From an uncultured Phycisphaerales bacterium (GTDB lineage: Bacteria > Planctomycetota > Phycisphaerae > Phycisphaerales > UBA1924), in the NCBI GenBank assembly GCA_937879825.1, contig CALFMQ010000146.1, positions 1-9,196 on the forward strand: a stretch of DNA of 9,196 bases, written 5' to 3'. Below, piece after piece: positions 7,279-9,196 of the stretch. How positions within the stretch are numbered: position 1 is the stretch's first letter; each line of letters starts with the position of its first letter. The translations under genes were made by a program, and so were the position numbers. The notes below the pieces were generated by a model. That model was not told the DNA's origin, did not search any database, and saw nothing but the letters and a program-made list of their open reading frames with translations.

Positions 7279-7336
7279 CATTGCGCGCTCATCGAGTGAC
7301 TTTCATCGATCGGAACCGGTCGCGGGTCTTTGGCCA

Positions 7337-7364
7337 TTGCGTTCGCCGGGGTCGGTGCTACTTT
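7337..7364 (+). promoter_or_regulatory. Candidate promoter of the secreted propeller protein
   Basis: TTGCGT (7337-7342) and TACTTT (7359-7364) are 16 bases apart, and TG at 7356-7357 could extend the -10. The -10 itself is only 3 of 6. A start near 7371 would fall within the ribosome site, giving a very short leader. A promoter is expected here because a terminator lies just upstream. Confidence 0.25.
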
Positions 7365-7369
7365 CTTGC

Positions 7370-7374
7370 GGAGG
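7370..7374 (+). promoter_or_regulatory. Ribosome binding site that sets the start at 7382
   Basis: GGAGG with 7-base spacing to the ATG. The signal peptide begins correctly from this ATG, so the longer reading from TTG at 7337 is rejected. Confidence 0.7.
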
Positions 7375-7381
7375 CCCCCAC

Positions 7382-9088
7382 ATGACCAGCGTGCTCGCCC
7401 GCGGACTTCTGTTGATCGGTTTCGGCTTGGCGCCGTCGGCGCTCGGGGACTGCCCGGGGCAGTTCTTTCTCGAGGGGCCGTTCCGCGGCACGGGTGCGGT
7501 GCTCGCGCTCACCAACTGGGACCCCGACGGGCCCGGCCCGGCGGGAACGGGTGTGATCGCCGCGGGCACCTTCTCCGGCGTCGACGACGTCGCGGGGACG
7601 GCGCGGCTCGCGTTCTTCGACGGGGCGACATGGAGCCGCATCGGCACGGTCAACCTCGGGGGCAGCGTCACGCTGCGCGCCGTGGCAGTCCATCCCGATG
7701 GTTCGCTGATCGTTGCGGGCGAGTTCGCTTCGATCGCGGGTGTCCCTGCGGCGAACATCGCGCGTTGGGACGGCCGGGCCTGGTCGGCGCTCGGCGGCGG
7801 CTTGCAGGGCAGCGGGCTGGGTATCGTCCGAGCGCTTGCGATTCGGAGCAACGGCGACATCATCGCCGGCGGCGGGTTCACGGGCGCGGGCGGCGCTCCC
7901 GCGCCCGGGATTGCGCGGTGGACGGGATCGGCGTGGGTCTCGATGAGCGATACGCTCACCTATTCGGGGCCGGGATCGACGGCGGCGATCAGATCGTTGG
8001 TGGCGATGCCGAACGGGCACATCATCGCGGGTGGAACATTCTCTGATATCGACGGCGTGGCCGCGGCGAGTCTGGCGGAGTGGGACGGTTCTGATTGGAT
8101 TGAGGTCGGCGGGGGCGTCTACCGAGCGGCGCCGTTCGCGACGTCGGTCGAGGGGCTGGAGCGCGCGGGCAACGGCGACCTGTACATCTGCGGCGGTTTC
8201 ACCAGCGCCGGGAGCATCCTGACCGGCGGCGAGGTTCCCGTTCGCGGTGTGGCGCGGTGGGACGGTTTGAGTTGGTGGAACATGACCGGGGGGCTCTCGT
8301 CGGGGCAGACTGTTCACGCGATCGATCTGATCGACAACGGCGAACTGGTGGCCGGCAACTGGCGGGGCGACATCGGCGGGGTTGAGGTGGATGGCGCCGC
8401 CCGATGGGACGGTGTGGAATGGCACGCCTTCAACGATTTCTCGTCGAATGTTGTGTACGCGGTGCTGGGCCACGACAGCGGTGAGATCTTTGTCGGGAGC
8501 AACTCGGGTTCGCAATCCTCTGGCACGAGTCTGGGGCGGCTGGCGCGGTGGACGCCCGATGGCGTGCCGTGGATCGTGGCGCATCCCTTTGATGCGTCGG
8601 TCGAGGCGAGCGAGGGTGCAGCGTTCTCGGTTGTCCCCGCAAGCGGATATGGGAGTCTGGCGGGCGGCGCTCCGCTTTCATATCAATGGCAGCATCGCGC
8701 GATGCCGGGGAGCGGCCCGTGGACCGAACTCGGCGATGGCACGATGGGGGGCTTTGCGACCATCACGGGGTCATCGACGGGCATGCTCATGCTCGCATCG
8801 CTCGGTGACGCGGCGGGCGAGTATCGATGTGTGATCGGCAACGGGTGCGGTCAGGCGATCAGCCACTCGGCGGTGTTGACGATCGCGAGTGCGTGCCGCG
8901 GCGATATCGCGGGCTCGGGCGGAGTACCGGACGGCGTAGTGAACGTGGAGGACCTGAACGCGATTCTTGCGGTGTGGGGGATGAATGTCGGCGTGGGTTC
9001 GCCGCCTGATATCGCGGGCGATGACGGGGTCGTGAATGCGGACGATCTGAATGTCGTCCTCTCGTCGTGGGGATCGGTCTGCCCGTAG
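7382..9088 (+). CDS. Secreted seven-repeat beta-propeller protein with Ig-like domain and dockerin-like C-terminus
   Basis: A 568-residue protein, predicted to be exported. The signal peptide is about 1-22 (LARGLLLIGFGLAPSALG before DCPG). Residues 57-397 hold seven repeats of about 50 residues. Each has a strand pattern NGDIIAGGGF followed by a tryptophan motif RWDGxxW, which starts at 78, 128, 179, 233, 292, 341 and 389. Seven units fit a seven-bladed propeller. An Ig-like domain follows (about 402-502), with LSYQWQ (432-437) and GEYRCVIGNGCG (479-490). The C-terminus has two dockerin-like calcium repeats: DGVVNVEDLNAILAVWG (517-533) and DIAGDDGVVNADDLNVVLSSWG split at 543-564. Both are degenerate. 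GGAGG (7370-7374) lies 7 bases before the ATG, which decides against the in-frame TTG at 7337. Such proteins are common at planctomycete surfaces, but the substrate or ligand is unknown. No enzyme active site is visible. Confidence 0.9.
   Translation: MTSVLARGLLLIGFGLAPSALGDCPGQFFLEGPFRGTGAVLALTNWDPDGPGPAGTGVIAAGTFSGVDDVAGTARLAFFDGATWSRIGTVNLGGSVTLRAVAVHPDGSLIVAGEFASIAGVPAANIARWDGRAWSALGGGLQGSGLGIVRALAIRSNGDIIAGGGFTGAGGAPAPGIARWTGSAWVSMSDTLTYSGPGSTAAIRSLVAMPNGHIIAGGTFSDIDGVAAASLAEWDGSDWIEVGGGVYRAAPFATSVEGLERAGNGDLYICGGFTSAGSILTGGEVPVRGVARWDGLSWWNMTGGLSSGQTVHAIDLIDNGELVAGNWRGDIGGVEVDGAARWDGVEWHAFNDFSSNVVYAVLGHDSGEIFVGSNSGSQSSGTSLGRLARWTPDGVPWIVAHPFDASVEASEGAAFSVVPASGYGSLAGGAPLSYQWQHRAMPGSGPWTELGDGTMGGFATITGSSTGMLMLASLGDAAGEYRCVIGNGCGQAISHSAVLTIASACRGDIAGSGGVPDGVVNVEDLNAILAVWGMNVGVGSPPDIAGDDGVVNADDLNVVLSSWGSVCP
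7550..8572 (+). repeat. Seven diverged in-frame repeats encoding propeller blades
   Basis: Seven units of about 48-59 codons each, aligned by the WDG-x-x-W motif. The spacing between successive motifs is 50, 51, 54, 59, 49 and 48 residues. The units are clearly related in protein but diverged in DNA, so this is an old duplication and not a recent tandem array. Confidence 0.75.
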
Positions 9089-9141
9089 TTCCGCGTGGGG
9101 GTGGGAATCGGGGGCATCTGGGCGCTTTTTCCCCAAAACTC

Positions 9142-9187
9142 GGGGCGCTGCTGTTGAACGGGTTGCTCCATGGAGTAAACAACACTC
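9142..9187. other. Intergenic tail with small palindromes; no clear terminator
   Basis: The last 108 bases (9089-9196) hold no supported gene. CTCCATGGAG (9166-9175) is a perfect 10-base palindrome, and GAGT (9173-9176) with ACTC (9184-9187) is a second short inverted repeat overlapping it. CCCC (9131-9134) with GGGG (9142-9145) is a weak hairpin without a T-run. TTGAAC (9154-9159) and TAAACA (9176-9181) are a poor promoter match. These could be an operator/promoter of a gene beyond the window. Confidence 0.2.
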
Positions 9188-9196
9188 TTCAGCCGT

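Noticed and set aside
7358..8584. Minus-strand open frame (408 codons) opposite the propeller gene
   Set aside because: It is Arg/Pro-rich antisense of a gene with clear domains and a signal peptide.

Overview
The window looks like chromosomal DNA from a high-GC member of the Planctomycetota, most likely class Phycisphaerae. The main clue is the last gene. It encodes a secreted protein that ends in two degenerate dockerin-like repeats of the type DLNxxLxxWG, a C-terminus typical of secreted Phycisphaerae proteins. Signal-peptide-like N-termini on ATP synthase subunits c and b fit the same group. The taxonomic call is an inference from a few motifs.

Layout: (1) 2-685, plus strand: an acidic protein I do not recognise, possibly cut by the window edge. 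(2) 693-1802, minus strand: a complete DUF444 (YeaH/YhbH-like) protein with a von Willebrand A-type metal site, convergent with gene 1 and separated from it by 7 bases. (3) 1803-1967: a divergent intergenic region that should hold the promoters of the DUF444 gene and the atp operon. (4) 1968-7227, plus strand: an ATP synthase operon in the order atpZ-like, small four-helix membrane protein (AtpI-like by position), atpB (a), atpE (c), atpF (b), atpH (delta), atpA (alpha). A good intrinsic terminator follows at 7256-7278. (5) 7382-9088, plus strand: a secreted protein with seven repeats (probable seven-bladed beta-propeller), an Ig-like domain and the dockerin-like tail.

The operon encodes the whole membrane sector, the peripheral stalk and alpha. 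It stops before atpG, atpD and atpC, which would normally follow directly. Gamma, beta and epsilon must therefore be encoded elsewhere, so the ATP synthase locus is split. Subunit c lacks the known sodium-site residues, so the enzyme is predicted to use protons.

The most notable non-coding signal is that all four long gaps inside the operon carry an inverted repeat. The strongest is between atpE and atpF, where a 12-bp perfect stem competes with a shorter hairpin for the same bases. Together with a hairpin just before atpE, it brackets the gene whose product is needed in the highest copy number. I found no CRISPR array, tRNA, rRNA, transposon, prophage or defence system. Apart from the split operon and the hairpins, the window is mostly core metabolism.
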